Part shown: positions 47,339-59,900 of the stretch, in pieces
Position numbering within the stretch: the stretch's first letter is position 1
How the letters are laid out: each line of letters starts with the position of its first letter
Source: Nemopilema nomurai
Lineage: Eukaryota; Cnidaria; Scyphozoa; Rhizostomeae; Rhizostomatidae
Direction: 5' to 3'
DNA length: 64,000 bases
Assembly: GCA_003864495.1 (NCBI GenBank)
Contig: ML133381.1
Coordinates: 1-64,000, forward strand
The notes under the pieces: model-generated
Told to the model about the DNA's origin: nothing
The model's input: the letters and a program-made list of their open reading frames with translations, nothing else
The model's database searches: none
Position numbers and translations under genes: made by a program

Positions 47339-50300
47339 TCACTCGACAATCTCTGTGTTTGTTCCCCTCATGCGGTTCATGAGAAATGCATAGCACGACG
47401 TGCACACCAGTACCCTTTCTTCATACGCCGCAGGCGCTGAAAAGCAATTACATAGCTAGCATGCTGGTGAAACGAAAAGGGGGGACACAATGTATGCATC
47501 AAAAGTTGAGAAAATTTGTGTTGCCTATTCTAAAATAGTTTTGATAAAAAAAAAAAAGTTAGCTGAAATGACGATTTCCCGAAAAAGGTTTGAAGTCAGC
47601 TTGTATACCTTTAGAGACTAGGGAGCGACCATATCAATATTACTTTTGCAAGTCTTTTAACCCCTTCCAATTAAACCTGCATTCCATAAATGTTTGAAAT
47701 TTTTTAAATAAATTCTGAATATTTTAAGACAAGCACACATATATCTAGAAAACGTTGTCAAAAAACCACTAAAAAGCTTTCACCAAGTTTTCGCTTCAAT
47801 CCAACCTGTCCAGCCAACACCAACACGCCCACGCCCCCCCCCCCCCCCAATTATTGTGTCCCATCTCATCTTTAATGCACCAAGGTATACTATTGATCAA
47901 AGTATTTCAAATCCTAATCTACATTTAACCACAAAGTTTGCATTGCTGGTCAAAGTAGCTGTCCTGCAACAGGGGCTTGTTTCAGATCCTTTGCCATTAC
48001 TAGTGGTCACTAGCCCATCTTGTTAGGCAAAGACATCTTAAAAGGTTCAATCTGAGATTCAATTTGCCTTTGCAGAGATTTCTATACTACATGATGAGCT
48101 TCTCCGAACTGCAAATGCCTCAAATCTGTTTACTACTGCTGCTCTTACGGTAAAGGTAGCCTCGCTGTTGAATAACCGTCATTGAAAAAGAAAACCAAAA
48201 TTTTTTTGATAAAGACCACAGCCTGAGAAAAAGAACGCGCCCATGATAAAATTCAAAGTATTTTATTTATAGAAACAACAGCGATGTTTTTCTCCCATTA
48301 CCTGTAGCTCCAAACACAACTCGAGGAACCCGCTGATGGCAGCATTTTGAGCAGTAGCCGTAGCCGCAATGGCGACAGTAGGTCTAGAATTGATAATTGA
48401 ACACAGATTACAGAAAAGGTACAGGAAATATTCTCACTACAAGCTGGCTATAATGTAAAAGCATTGGTGATGATAGAAATCATTGGGGAGAAAGAACCGA
48501 AATACAATAATAAAATCCCTAGAATACTCTCACTTACTCTTTTCTTCAAGATAGTTGAAAACTGGACATTGCAAGAGGAGCAATTGCCTGAAAACCAGAT
48601 AACGAGGACCTGAGTTACCAGATAACGAGGAAGGGTAATTGTCAAACAAATATTCTGAATAAGAAGAGGTAGAAAAGAGAAGAAATGGAAAGAAAATAGA
48701 AATATAAAGCCAAATTTCCATCTTAAACAGCAAAGGTCTGATATAATTTTATTATGGTAACAACTTTAAAAAACATAATATCATTATAAAGTAAGAGGTT
48801 GAAAATTCCAAGATCCTGTAGGCTAAACAATTAAAAATTGCGCCAAGAGACAATGGAGGGTGGCACACCCTCTAAACGTCCCGAGGGAACTTCAGACACA
48901 TAAAATTTTCAGCAGAAAAATATAACGTACATGCTTAATAGAAAAGTAAAAATAAACTTGTACAAATTATTGTGCCTGCAACTGTTGTTCCAAGCCGTTA
49001 CGACTTCATGTTCTTTAGAGATTTTCAAGCAACCCTCGACCTTGCTGCAGAACAAATCTAATTCAGTTGGATCGTAGACATGGTTTTTGACAAACCTTGT
49101 CTTTGTCGACGACGAGTGAAACTTGACGCAAATTTTGATACAAAAGATAACCCTAGAATAAAGCCAGTTGCATCAATCGAGAGTGAAATTTTCTGATCAT
49201 TTCAGAAAGGTGCTTGTACAACAACACAAATTGAGAGTTATATCTAAGACTGAGCATTTTAGGAGGTACTTCGCATTCTGCAAGAACAGAAATGGGGAGA
49301 CTTTGTGAAGAGACATCAAAATATTTTTATAATCGTTTGAAAAAAACAACCCTTTAAAGAAATAACAGAAAACTCTGGGAAGTTAGCAGGTTTGAAGTGA
49401 TTAGAAGTGCTTTTGTTCACAATCTAGTTTTGACTTAAAAATCCCCATTTTTCTTCAGATTAAGCCCTTTTTGTTTAAGACAAATCCATGTGCTTGGTTT
49501 AAAAATTTATCGAATTTAATGAATGTTGGGCTCTATGACGCTAGTAGTTCTTCAAACCATGTGGATTGGCAAATGCCCCCACACAACTTTATAGCTCTAG
49601 ATTCGACAAAAGCCTTCAAAAGGCTTCTTTTGCACTCATTTTGGTAGTATATCTAAAACTAGCAATAAGAGAACATGAAGCAGAACAATAATTTAATTAG
49701 AAAATATATCCATTTGATAATTAAGAGTACGACTTTCAGTCAAACTTTTTGTCATTACTTGGACTTGAAATTTTTGTAGTTGAAGCATCAGAAATATGAC
49801 TCTTAGTGTTACATAAGCAGGTCACTAATTTTGACATTCGCTGCCTACAAAATTTGCTGCTTAATTCTCAAAAAAAGGCTTTCAGTGCGCCTCAATGTTC
49901 TCAAAGGACATGCTGCCAGGAGACATGGCAGAAACCTCATTTGTATTTAACCTATTTAACGATACAACAAAACTAACATTAGAAACTAATATAACTAAAA
50001 TATGAAACTAATGAAGATCAGTTGAGCTGTAAATGAACCAAAAAAAACCGCTTGAATTATAAGCCAAACCTGGTCTCTCTCTTTGTCTTTCCTGGTTTTG
50101 ATCTAAAGTCATATCAACAGCAGACTGCAAAAAGCAAAACAAGCTTGTTATGGTCTCGAGCACAATATTCAACAATGAAAATGAATACAACAATTATTTG
50201 CCATTGTAAACATAGATGCCTTTAGCAAACGCAAAGTTGCAAGCTGGTAAGATAAGACATACCTATAACTGATATCAAGGTAGGTAATCATACAATAGAA

Positions 50301-53300
50301 AATGATGAAGAGATTGATAAACTATTTTTAAGCTTCAAATAGCCTGAATAATCGCAAATCAGATTTAAAGCTGAAGAATTCATTATGAAAACATGCGTAC
50401 CTTCATCTCTGGTTTGACAGCCAAATCTTCAGAATCAGTTGAGGAGCTTGACTCAATGTCATCTTCCTGGGATGACATTTTTCCCTATAGATAAAGAAAC
50501 AATTAACAAACAAAATTAATAAAACAGATAAAGAGCCTGGCTGATACAAAAGCTATTGCAAGAAGATGACAACCTTATATTTTATTTAAGCAGTAATACA
50601 TTGTAACAAGTAAAAGTTTTCATGACATTTGCATCGCAACGTTTAAGCTTATTGATCAACAACTGACTATAAGTCTTTGTGGCAGTGTTTATGCTTTTCA
50701 AGATGCTAAATCCTTGAAACTGCAGGTTTGAATCTTGAATTTGTAAAACATCTAATGTCAAATTTGAGTCAAATTTGAGTCAGCGTCACAAAGATGAAGG
50801 TCACTTGTAGAAATGCAACCAACAAAGAACAAGAAACCATATAAAAACAAAATCAGGGATTCATTGCCAGCAGCTACAATCAAACAAGAACTTTGATTGA
50901 TAATTCAAGGTTTAGCAGGGGGATCTTTTAATACATTTGATTTCTCAAATGGGCAGGCCAGTAATTTGTGCCTGAAAGCAGGACAGAGATTTGTGTACTC
51001 AAACCTGCATATCATAATGCTTTGATTCCAACTCCATGATGTCGGAATCAAAAACATCAGATGCTGTATCTTGTTTTTGATGTTCAAAGTGAGAAGGCTT
51101 TTCACAAAAATTGCTGAAGAAATCTTGTACAACTGTAAAAAAGAAAATTTTCATTGTTTAGTCTTTGAAGAGTCCTATTGGCTCCTATTCATTACAATTG
51201 GCTTCTATACATCAAGGTTGGGAGATAATTCTTAAATGAATTTTAAGAAGCCAAAAGATGACAAAAACTAAATTCTAAAAGGTTGGTTGCGGTGATGATG
51301 GGTTATATAACAATCAATAAATAAGTTCATACCAGCACAAATTTAAAAAATCAATTCCAAAATCAACAAAAGATTTGATTATTTACCTCTTTTAAAGCCT
51401 GAATTGAATAGAGAAAGTGCTAATAAAACACTGGCAACCATATATCTTGCATTCACAGTAAATACTCCAATAATGATACCGACAGTTGTCAAGTAAAACC
51501 TATAATTTGAAGTTTAAAACAAAAGTTAGTGGTAGCAGCTACTAATGGACAAAGTTAAGGATCAATGGAGATTACTTGAGTAGTGCTTATGTAGAAAGCA
51601 GCATTTATAAGGAGCCTGGTGATTGCATCAAGTGAGAAATGCTGGGTTGGATCTTAGAGCTGTCAAAATTAATACATATTAAATGTGTACAGCTCTGTCT
51701 TGAGTTTAGAAGTAGTAGTACTTTTGCATTTCACAAGTGAAACCAGTTTTTGCATACTTTTGCATACCGCACATGCCTGCACACACGCAAGTTAAATTGC
51801 ATGTGCTTTTCACCACACGTGCAAACAGGTGTTTTTGCAGTTTTCTTCTAATACAATTTCCTGTTGTCTCATGATTGTTTACCCTTTTCCCTTGTTACCT
51901 GACTAGTACTTTTGACCACAAAATGATTTTTCCAAACTGGCTATTAATTTTGCCAGCTTTTGATTATTTGCGGCTGTTTGCATAATCTGAGGACTAGGTT
52001 TGCATAAGCTAGTTCCGCTTTTTCTTGCCAAATTGAGTTCTCTACTTTTAAAAAGTACAGCAAGCGGAGGTAATTGGTTACAAAACGGAAAGACGAAAAT
52101 AAATTTTATTTGGTGCAAGCTATGTGCCAAGCACAAAAAAACTATCCTTGCTAATCCAACTTGAAAGGCTCAAAAATATACTTTCTGCAACAAATGGAAC
52201 CGATTATTAAAATTGCCGGTAATGACAAAAATTGGTCAGCAAGAGAAAAAGAAGAAATTTTCGAGAGGGCTGTCGAAATTTATATGATGGAACGAAGAGA
52301 AATAAAAACATGTGAACCATCACAAAAGTGTGAATAAGCCAGTTGGAAGAAAATGATGATGATTCCATGGAAACAGCTAACATGTTTTCTGACGATGAAG
52401 GGGATGACGATTCTGACAATAGCTTGAATATTTCTGACAAAGAACTGTAATCGGTTACGCATTGATTTGAGTTGTGTTTCCTTCCCGTATTTGAGTGGTT
52501 TTTGCCTTTCTTGCTCCTATTACCAATTTCATCTGGTTGGCACTTCAAATTCTCTTACAAGTGCGATCTGCCACACACGCATAATTTTGGTCACGAAAAG
52601 GACTTTCCAACACTCCTCAGAGTATGCAAACGTTTGAAAATACTGAGCTGACAAAATAAAAAGCCAATTTTATGCCACAAAGCACTTTTAAATTGTAGAT
52701 TATATAAATCAAGATAATTCAGCACTCACAGCAATGCTTCTTTCCATGGCTTCCAATAGATTAAGCTATAAGGCAAAAAATTTCTGAACGTATAAGAATT
52801 TCTGACAACGAAGGTTTAATGGTCACTTGCACTGTCGCTATCTTACCTTAATTATGGCCTACCTGCATTGTTGCATCTAATTAAATTTGTGCACATCTCA
52901 AAAAAATTTTTACCCAAATGTGGGGAAATTTTCTAGGGCTTTGAATACAGGCTCCATACAACAATAACCCCAACAGCTCAATGGCATTAAGAAAAACACT
53001 CTAAATGCCTATAAAACAGCCATTTCTCCTTTGATACTTTCTTAATGTTCCCTTAAATTTTCAGAGCTTATTGACTAAAAAATCAGTGAATAAACTCATA
53101 TTCCGATGAGGAGCTTGATTGAGAAAAATGCTTTTGATTGATCATGATTAATATGCTTATGATCAAATTCAGGTCATTGAAGTGTGAAGAAGAATTGTCT
53201 TGAACATGCATGCTTGAAATAGTTTTGATAGTTTAGGATGAGAAAAATCAAAAGTAAAGTAAGGAAATTACCCACCTACATATAAATTCACATTTGTTTC

Positions 53301-55192
53301 CTATGATGTTGCAAATGTCTTGAACTTCAATCAAACTAAATAAAATACAAAATTATTAGATAAAATCAACATGGAGTAATTTCATGGCATTAAAACTAAA
53401 ATTTTGTATTGCTATAAAAATGAAGAACCTGTGTTCAATCACAATATACCAATAAACCAATTATAATTTAAGTGCAAGATTTATATACTAGATATACAAA
53501 TTTAGAAAACAAATTACTATGCGTTTTACAACATCATCACATTCTGGTGGTTTGCACCTGTACATAATCAAGAATAATCAAATAAATATTAGAATACAAT
53601 ATGGTATATAGATTGAAATAAAATTATCTTACATATCTATATACATATCCAAATGTGCTTGGGCTTTCAACATGGCATCTCTCTTTGCAATCTAGAAACC
53701 GTTTTTGAACTAAGTTAGTCTGGTAGCCTTTGTATATAGAAATAAATTGGAATCAAATTTGAAATTATACCAACATATCACATTAATACTTAGCTGACCT
53801 CATTTTTATTGCTATATTTCAATACTCTACTCTCTTCTAGCATCTCTACTTTATTTTCTCATCTTTAGTTACCTCATCTCTACTCGTCTTTATTAGAATG
53901 ATTCTTTATCATTCTTGTCTGTAGGACAGCATCTTATAGACATTCCAGACTACTCAAAAATATATGATAATTATTAATCTAAAATTATCTAGAGTCTGCC
54001 ACTTACAAACTCAGGGGATTCATCTTTCTTTACAAAGTAACTTTGATGACTTGCAACAGCGGCTCTACTAGTTGTTATTCCCTTGACCAATGTAACAAAC
54101 ATTGTTATTGGAACTGGAGCCAAACACATAGCCAACAAATATTCTACAATAAAATTGGCTAAAGTTTATACATATAAAAAGTTATAATGATGCACTATCG
54201 ATATCCATGCCTACAATATCCAGGCGTTTGGATCCAGTCTGTTGGTTGGCATCAGCTTTTGTGATTACTTGCCATACATACTGACATGCAAAATGAAAAA
54301 ACTTGGCTTCAAACTTCTCATCCCATGGTACAATATTATGTACGCTTCCTAATCTTGTTTCAAATTTCAATAGTTCAAGCTCGAAAAAACTTTGTTAAAA
54401 AAGGTTTTGCTCATATTTTCTGCCAAATAAGCTGGCATATATAAATAAATTTATTTATACAGCATAAAACAGGCTAATTTCACTGACCTGGCCAATGAAT
54501 AATCATTATGATTGCTGCTGGTACCAAAAGAAATGTTGCGATTGGATACCTCCAGCTGGAATAGGACAAGTTAGTGTTGCAAATACAAACTTGAAAAAGC
54601 TATAGTGTGTCCAAAACTTTTTCAAAAGCTTCTCATCACTAGCCTTTATAGGAGAAATGTTCTACTTGATTAGATACATACTGAAGAAATCACAGCGACA
54701 AAAATGTTTATGTTGCTTGATAAATTAACACAATTCTTTATCTTTACAATATTGTTAGAGCAGGTTAGTTAAATGAGAGACTAGGTTACTTAATCATTAA
54801 AAAAAACTCCATATGAAACTTGGGTAGCAGTGCAATATCTTTTCAAACGTAGATCGTTTGATTTTCAAAATATCATATCTGCACATTGAACATTTCTGTT
54901 AACTTTTTCTAGCCGTGCTGCAAGTATTTCGTTGAAAATAGCACTCAAGGCGACAGTTTCCGTTACCTATTAACATTGTGTGGGCGAAAATGGCCTACGT
55001 CCACACGTGATGATACTATTAGCAAAAAGTATTCACAGCAAATCCATACCTGATAATAGATATCACAAAGTCTAAAAATGACATAAAAGGCTTCCCTTGC
55101 CTTTTCAATCGATTTACAGATGTAACGAATGTTCCGAGATCATATTTTGAAGTTTTACTATATCGACCTATGTCAGTTGTTTTGGTGGCCAT
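47339..55192 (-). CDS. ZFYVE27: Protrudin (zinc finger FYVE domain-containing protein 27)
   Basis: Thirteen exons: 55192-55050, 54555-54488, 54143-54007, 53691-53633, 53335-53276, 52765-52730, 51499-51387, 51132-51005, 50484-50401, 50124-50070, 48587-48538, 48383-48302, 47436-47339. All phases agree and total 370 residues (the human protein has about 411). Hydrophobic segments lie at about residues 49-70, 72-92 and 169-200, the last hairpin-like, after the conserved WKPWKEALL. An acidic Ser-rich region (220-275) follows, then a C-terminal FYVE finger with eight Cys ligands (297, 300, 314, 317, 322, 325, 350, 353): CSSCNVQF, YCRHCGYGYCSKCC, VFGATAPAA, VCTSC. As in vertebrate protrudin the classical RHHCR motif is altered. 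Known role: an ER protein shaping tubules and promoting ER-endosome contacts and neurite growth. A weak FFAT-like DVFDSDI sits near residue 226. An upstream ATG at 55207 would add five residues. Confidence 0.93.
47822..47850. repeat. C-rich run in ZFYVE27 intron
   Basis: About a dozen consecutive C (47837-47848) within a C/A-rich stretch in the last intron. Length is likely variable. Confidence 0.8.
52194..52450 (+). other. Coding-like scrap inside ZFYVE27 intron 6
   Basis: On the strand opposite to ZFYVE27, 52194-52337 encodes a charged, helix-like 47-residue peptide (NWSAREKEEIFERAVEIYMM). After a frame change the next 110 bp encode an acidic tail (FSDDEGDDDSDNSL) ending in a stop at 52450. 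Composition suggests decayed coding DNA, perhaps from a transposon. I cannot name a family. Confidence 0.3.
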
Positions 55193-56934
55193 CTTTAACT
55201 TCACCATGCGGAGGAGCTTACGAAAATAGGAACTTGTAAGCTTGTAATTACGAACTTGTTTCAGTGTGATAACATATAATAGGTTCTTATTCCAAGGGCA
55301 AAAAATAGAGACTGAAATTGATAGATGCATCATATATTTTAAAGAAACATCACTGCAATTGAAATAACCATGCGACAAGTAGCTTGCCACAAATGTTTTT
55401 ATGAATAGCTTTTGGGATGAATATGAAGGCGAACGTATACCAACTGAAGCACTGCTCGTGAAAAATCTTTTATTTCAAATCTCACCGCAGCATTATAATC
55501 GCCAGTCTGGCATGATAAAAATTTGTCTGTGTTGGCTGTCAAAATCTGAGCACCCTCTTTTATGTAATAGCCAATGTTTTTGTTGAGATTCTGAGCTAAG
55601 AGTTGGTAATTGTGGCATAATTTAATTGCCAAATGGAAGAAACAGTATTGAATGCATCTCTTTATGAAGAATTCTAAAATTTTAAGGAAGGGATCCTTGG
55701 AATAAGAACCTTCATGCCCTGAAATTAATCCAAGTATCTTTTCAATAAGAACCTTTTTCAGCCTGAACCTCAAGAACAGTAGGTTCTTATATGGGGCATT
55801 TACTGTATGTAAAACGTTAGTCTTGTCAAAGCATCGGACCAAACACTAAGACACACTGTTTATTTCTATGGTTCAAAACACGAGCTTCAAAACTGCCGCG
55901 AAAAGTAGAACAATCCTTTATGTTCACTGCTTGGCGACAAGATGGAGACGAGTGTTACGATGGAAAAGAGACGAAAGAGAAAACAAAGAGGGAAAAGTAT
56001 AATCTATATAGACTCATGAAATTTTTGACAAAACTCCAACTGGCTAATAGTATTTATAAAACTAGCACGTTGTTCGGAATATTTACAGTAGACAAGGACT
56101 TCAAACTCTTCCTCAACCTACAATATGGAAGGCAACTACATTACCAAGGCGCCTTAACCTTGACCAAGGCATAGTCACGTGCTCATAAACTAGACTTTAC
56201 TGCTGGGCCTTGGTTAAAAGAGATTAGAACCGACGCACAGATTAACGTTGCCAAAGCGATGCGTAGACATGTGATCAGTTTATGATAAATTTGTCTAAAC
56301 ATGCATAAATAGTGGTATGTCGGGTTGTTATATTCACAACAGTGGCTTTGATTGGAAAGACTTCTCGATCGCTTATACTCTACTGCATGCTATCAATAGC
56401 CTTAGTGCCAGGTGATTCCCTGAAACACTGCCATGCCCTCCTCCACGTTTCTAGGATGCAAATTAAACGCGTTCAACAAGCACTCAATGGTCCTCTCTCT
56501 GCACAGCGCAATTGCTAATATATTGCTGTTAAAAATAGTATGTAGAAATGAGCAAGGTCCCAACAGCAGTTTCTAAATATTGAACTCGAATCAGCCCTGA
56601 ATTACAAAAGCCCAAACGAAGATAAGGTCATTCTTTAATAGACAAAGGTCCGATTGTAATGCCATCTAGAACTATCAGTTCGCTAAAATCGCTAATGTAT
56701 TTACATGATACGAAAACGTCGATTACGAGACAATCCCTTTTTCTGTGCAACGGTATGTTTGTTAGAATGCAGGGGACATGACCCTGCAGTGCACCAGAGC
56801 TGCCTGGGATGAACTCTACCGAATTCAACAACCAAAAATGAATATTAACAATTTTACAATTGATCCACTGATTCCGTGAAATGTTTTTTTAGTAATAATA
56901 AATAACCGTTCAGTTGGTGATGGTTCTGCAAAGG
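55193..56934. other. Intergenic stretch between ZFYVE27 and the coiled-coil gene
   Basis: Contains the ZFYVE27 promoter side; an AAGATGGCCACC sequence, YY1-like, overlaps its start codon. An open frame at 55842-55399 (minus) has no recognisable domain. GGTTCTTAT-type words recur near 55280, 55702, 55740 and 55790, suggesting an old dispersed repeat. Confidence 0.4.
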
Positions 56935-59900
56935 TTACTGTTGTGTGCATTGCTGCGGCTCGTCTTTTTCCTCTCTTCTGAAGGGTAAGTCTTCCGGATC
57001 GAAAAATGCTTTCTGGCCGACGTTTTCCTGTCCACTGGCATTAACTGCTAAAAGAACAAGAATCAATCAATATTCCTCTAAAAAATATTGCTTGTTTTGC
57101 TTGCTTATGAGATCTCTTTCGATCACTTGTCAAGTTTGCGCCTTTAACGAAAGGAAAACTCGACACGTGACATTACGGAGAAGAGTAAGCTACATTCATT
57201 TTTGATAAGAAACTAGGGTCAAGTGATGGTAAGCAGTTTCTTAAAATTTCCAACCATTTGTTAGCAAAAGGATTTAACATGTCTTTTGAGTTGAATGTGC
57301 TAATCTGAAGAATGATAAGTGATGGTGTACTCAGTTTCTCGATAACCTTCTCCAAAGAACTGCATGTCAAGTGCAAAATACTATAATGTAATATAGGTAT
57401 AATTTAATATAGTATAATATAATATATTATATTTAATATAGTATAATATAGTATAATATAGTATAATATAGTATAATACAATATAATATATATCAGTGTA
57501 TTATAAGTTTTAATATAATGTGATGTCCATTGCTGAGACTCTTTCGAGTGTCAACTCGGAAAATTAAAACAGCAGATTTTATAAAGTTTCTTAGCTTTTT
57601 CATCTGGGTAGAGTTTATTGCATGCTTCTTATAAACAGAAAATGCGTGTACCTGATTGAAAGAAATTAGCAAGCCCCAAAAGCTATATGTTTCTTTTGCG
57701 ATACGCTATTTATCATGAGAAACAAAAACACTCATTAATTGCTCTTAGTACTCTTGTGTAAGAACTCAAGATGTTGAGCATTGCATTAACACAAAACACT
57801 TGCCCATACCTCAGACCGAAAGATTCGAATAAATAGGCAAAGATGCGATTGCTTGCTGAGGCAAAATATTCATGAAAATACGCCGGTTGGTTCATAAAAA
57901 AGATTGAACGTATTATCAGAAAGAGTGAAGCCTTCAAACCTGTTAGCGGTGGGCTTGATTCTTTGGTTGTCTGGGTTTTGACATCAGCTGATGCAGGTCG
58001 AAGGCCACGTTTCAAATGATAACATTCGGATTTCAAGTCATTGAATTTGAACCTGCAATTAATAGGGACGGGGCATTATGACAAATGAGGGACTGGGGCG
58101 ACGAAGCAATGACAATGAGAAGCAGCAGTTGATTAGCTGCTTAGGCAGAGGCTACTTCAGTATTTCTTTTTCCTACCGGAAATACATAGATGCTCATTGT
58201 CATTTCGTAAAATCACAACAACAGGCAACAACAACAACAGCAACAGCAGCAAAACAGCAGAGGTGAAGAATACAATTTTGGAGGAAAGAAAAACATCAAT
58301 TTTGCCCATCATCCAATCACGTAATCAAGCAAAACAAAATGACATCGAAAAAGCGATGAACTAGACACTTACTCGAGATTGAACTTCTCCAGCGCCAGAG
58401 CATTGTTCTTCTTGTTTAAGTCGTCCAGCTCTGCCTTCATCTTCGTATTGTCCCTTTCAAGTGTCGCCTTTTCTGACTTCAGTGTAAACAAAGCAGTCGA
58501 CTCAATAACACTGCGAGCCTGCTTGATTCTGCAAGAAATGTTGACGACATAAATCAAACTTAACGGAAAATCGAAAATGGCCAAAGTGGCAAATGAGAAA
58601 GAAACAAGATCGGCAAAGCACAAAAGACGTGGTAAATTGACAATGCAATGAATAAACACCAAAATCCTATGAAAGAAATTTTGAGGAAGGAACTATTCCA
58701 GCAGTGAACTATGAATGAAGAAGAAACCTCATAGGGAATCCGGAAAAGATTGGTTCATTATTGACAACCGTCGCTTACATCGTCGCTTACGGACAGAAAT
58801 GCCGTCGAAAACGATAGCATTGAACGAGGATAATAGAAAGATGAGAGCCACAAATTTTCTAAAAAGGTCGATGCCATAACATTAAATTGTTCTGGTAAAA
58901 TACCATTGGAAAAGCACTGGAAATGGCTTTTTCAACTGCATCATGGTATGGAGTGGATCCCAAAGGCTTGTGAGGTGAGTGATGAGCAAAACTTTGAGAG
59001 AGAGAAAACGATGAAACAACAATAACTCACTCCTTCGCAGCAGGTTTGCCGTTCGCCTCGATTAATCTCTTCAGCTCTTGCTTCAAACCAGCCACTCTCT
59101 GCTCCTGGTACTCCTGGTAGCTCGTCATTGCCTTTTCGCTTTCGACCAACTTTTCTTTCAGCCTCTCGTTTTCTTTCTCCATTGAACCCACGTGGATGAA
59201 GTTCTCAAATTTCTTCTTTTTGATGGCTGATAGTTCTTCTCTAAGAGAACTGACAGCTTCGCTATCTGCTGAAATATTCTTCAGCTTTGAAAGTTCCTCC
59301 TTCAGTGCCTCTTCCTTATCCATAGAACATTTGACGGCTTTTCTCAATTGATATATCTCTTCGTCAGAGTCGTCAACCATTTCTGATAAAAGAAATGGCA
59401 GACTAATTAAGAACACAAAGTATGCAAACATGCATCATGTGCTTTACAATAGAGATAACAACAATGACATTCACTATGATTTTCGAAGCAGCGTTTTTCT
59501 TCATGAAAAAGCTAAAAAATAAAGCAATAATTATCGAATGTTTTCAGGAATGAAAAATGAAAACAGCTAGGTCTCATTAAAAGGTTATAAAGTCTACAAA
59601 TAGCTTTAAAATTCAACTTACTCTCTAATTCCTTAATTTCGCCATCTTTTTTAGCCATTTCTTGTTTAAGTTTCATCATGTCATCTTTTAGATTTATGAT
59701 TTCCTTTTTCAATTCAGGATTATTGTTTTCGTCACCACCACTCAAGTCTCCTCTTTGCGAAAGAAGTTCCTTCAGCTTCAAAAGCTCCTTTGTAGTAACT
59801 TCCTCCTTTTCACCAGAAGCTTTAAGTGCTAAATTCATTTTATACAATTCTTCATCTGAGTCGTCGACCATTTCTAGAAAGGGCAACAATGACAAAGTCA

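Noticed and set aside
48190..48230. Possible last ZFYVE27 exon just downstream of 48302
   Set aside because: It would end the protein before the last two zinc ligands. The exon at 47436-47339 supplies the expected APAA and VCTSC and fits the phase.
55399..55842. 147-codon minus-strand frame upstream of ZFYVE27
   Set aside because: No domain, AT-rich composition and it overlaps recurring GGTTCTTAT-type words; more likely an old repeat.
57173..57376. Frame beginning after a splice-like CAG (SLEKVIEKLSTPSL), first taken as the last coiled-coil exon
   Set aside because: Its phase does not match the preceding exon, whereas 57047-56935 fits phase 1, has a good acceptor and ends in a stop.
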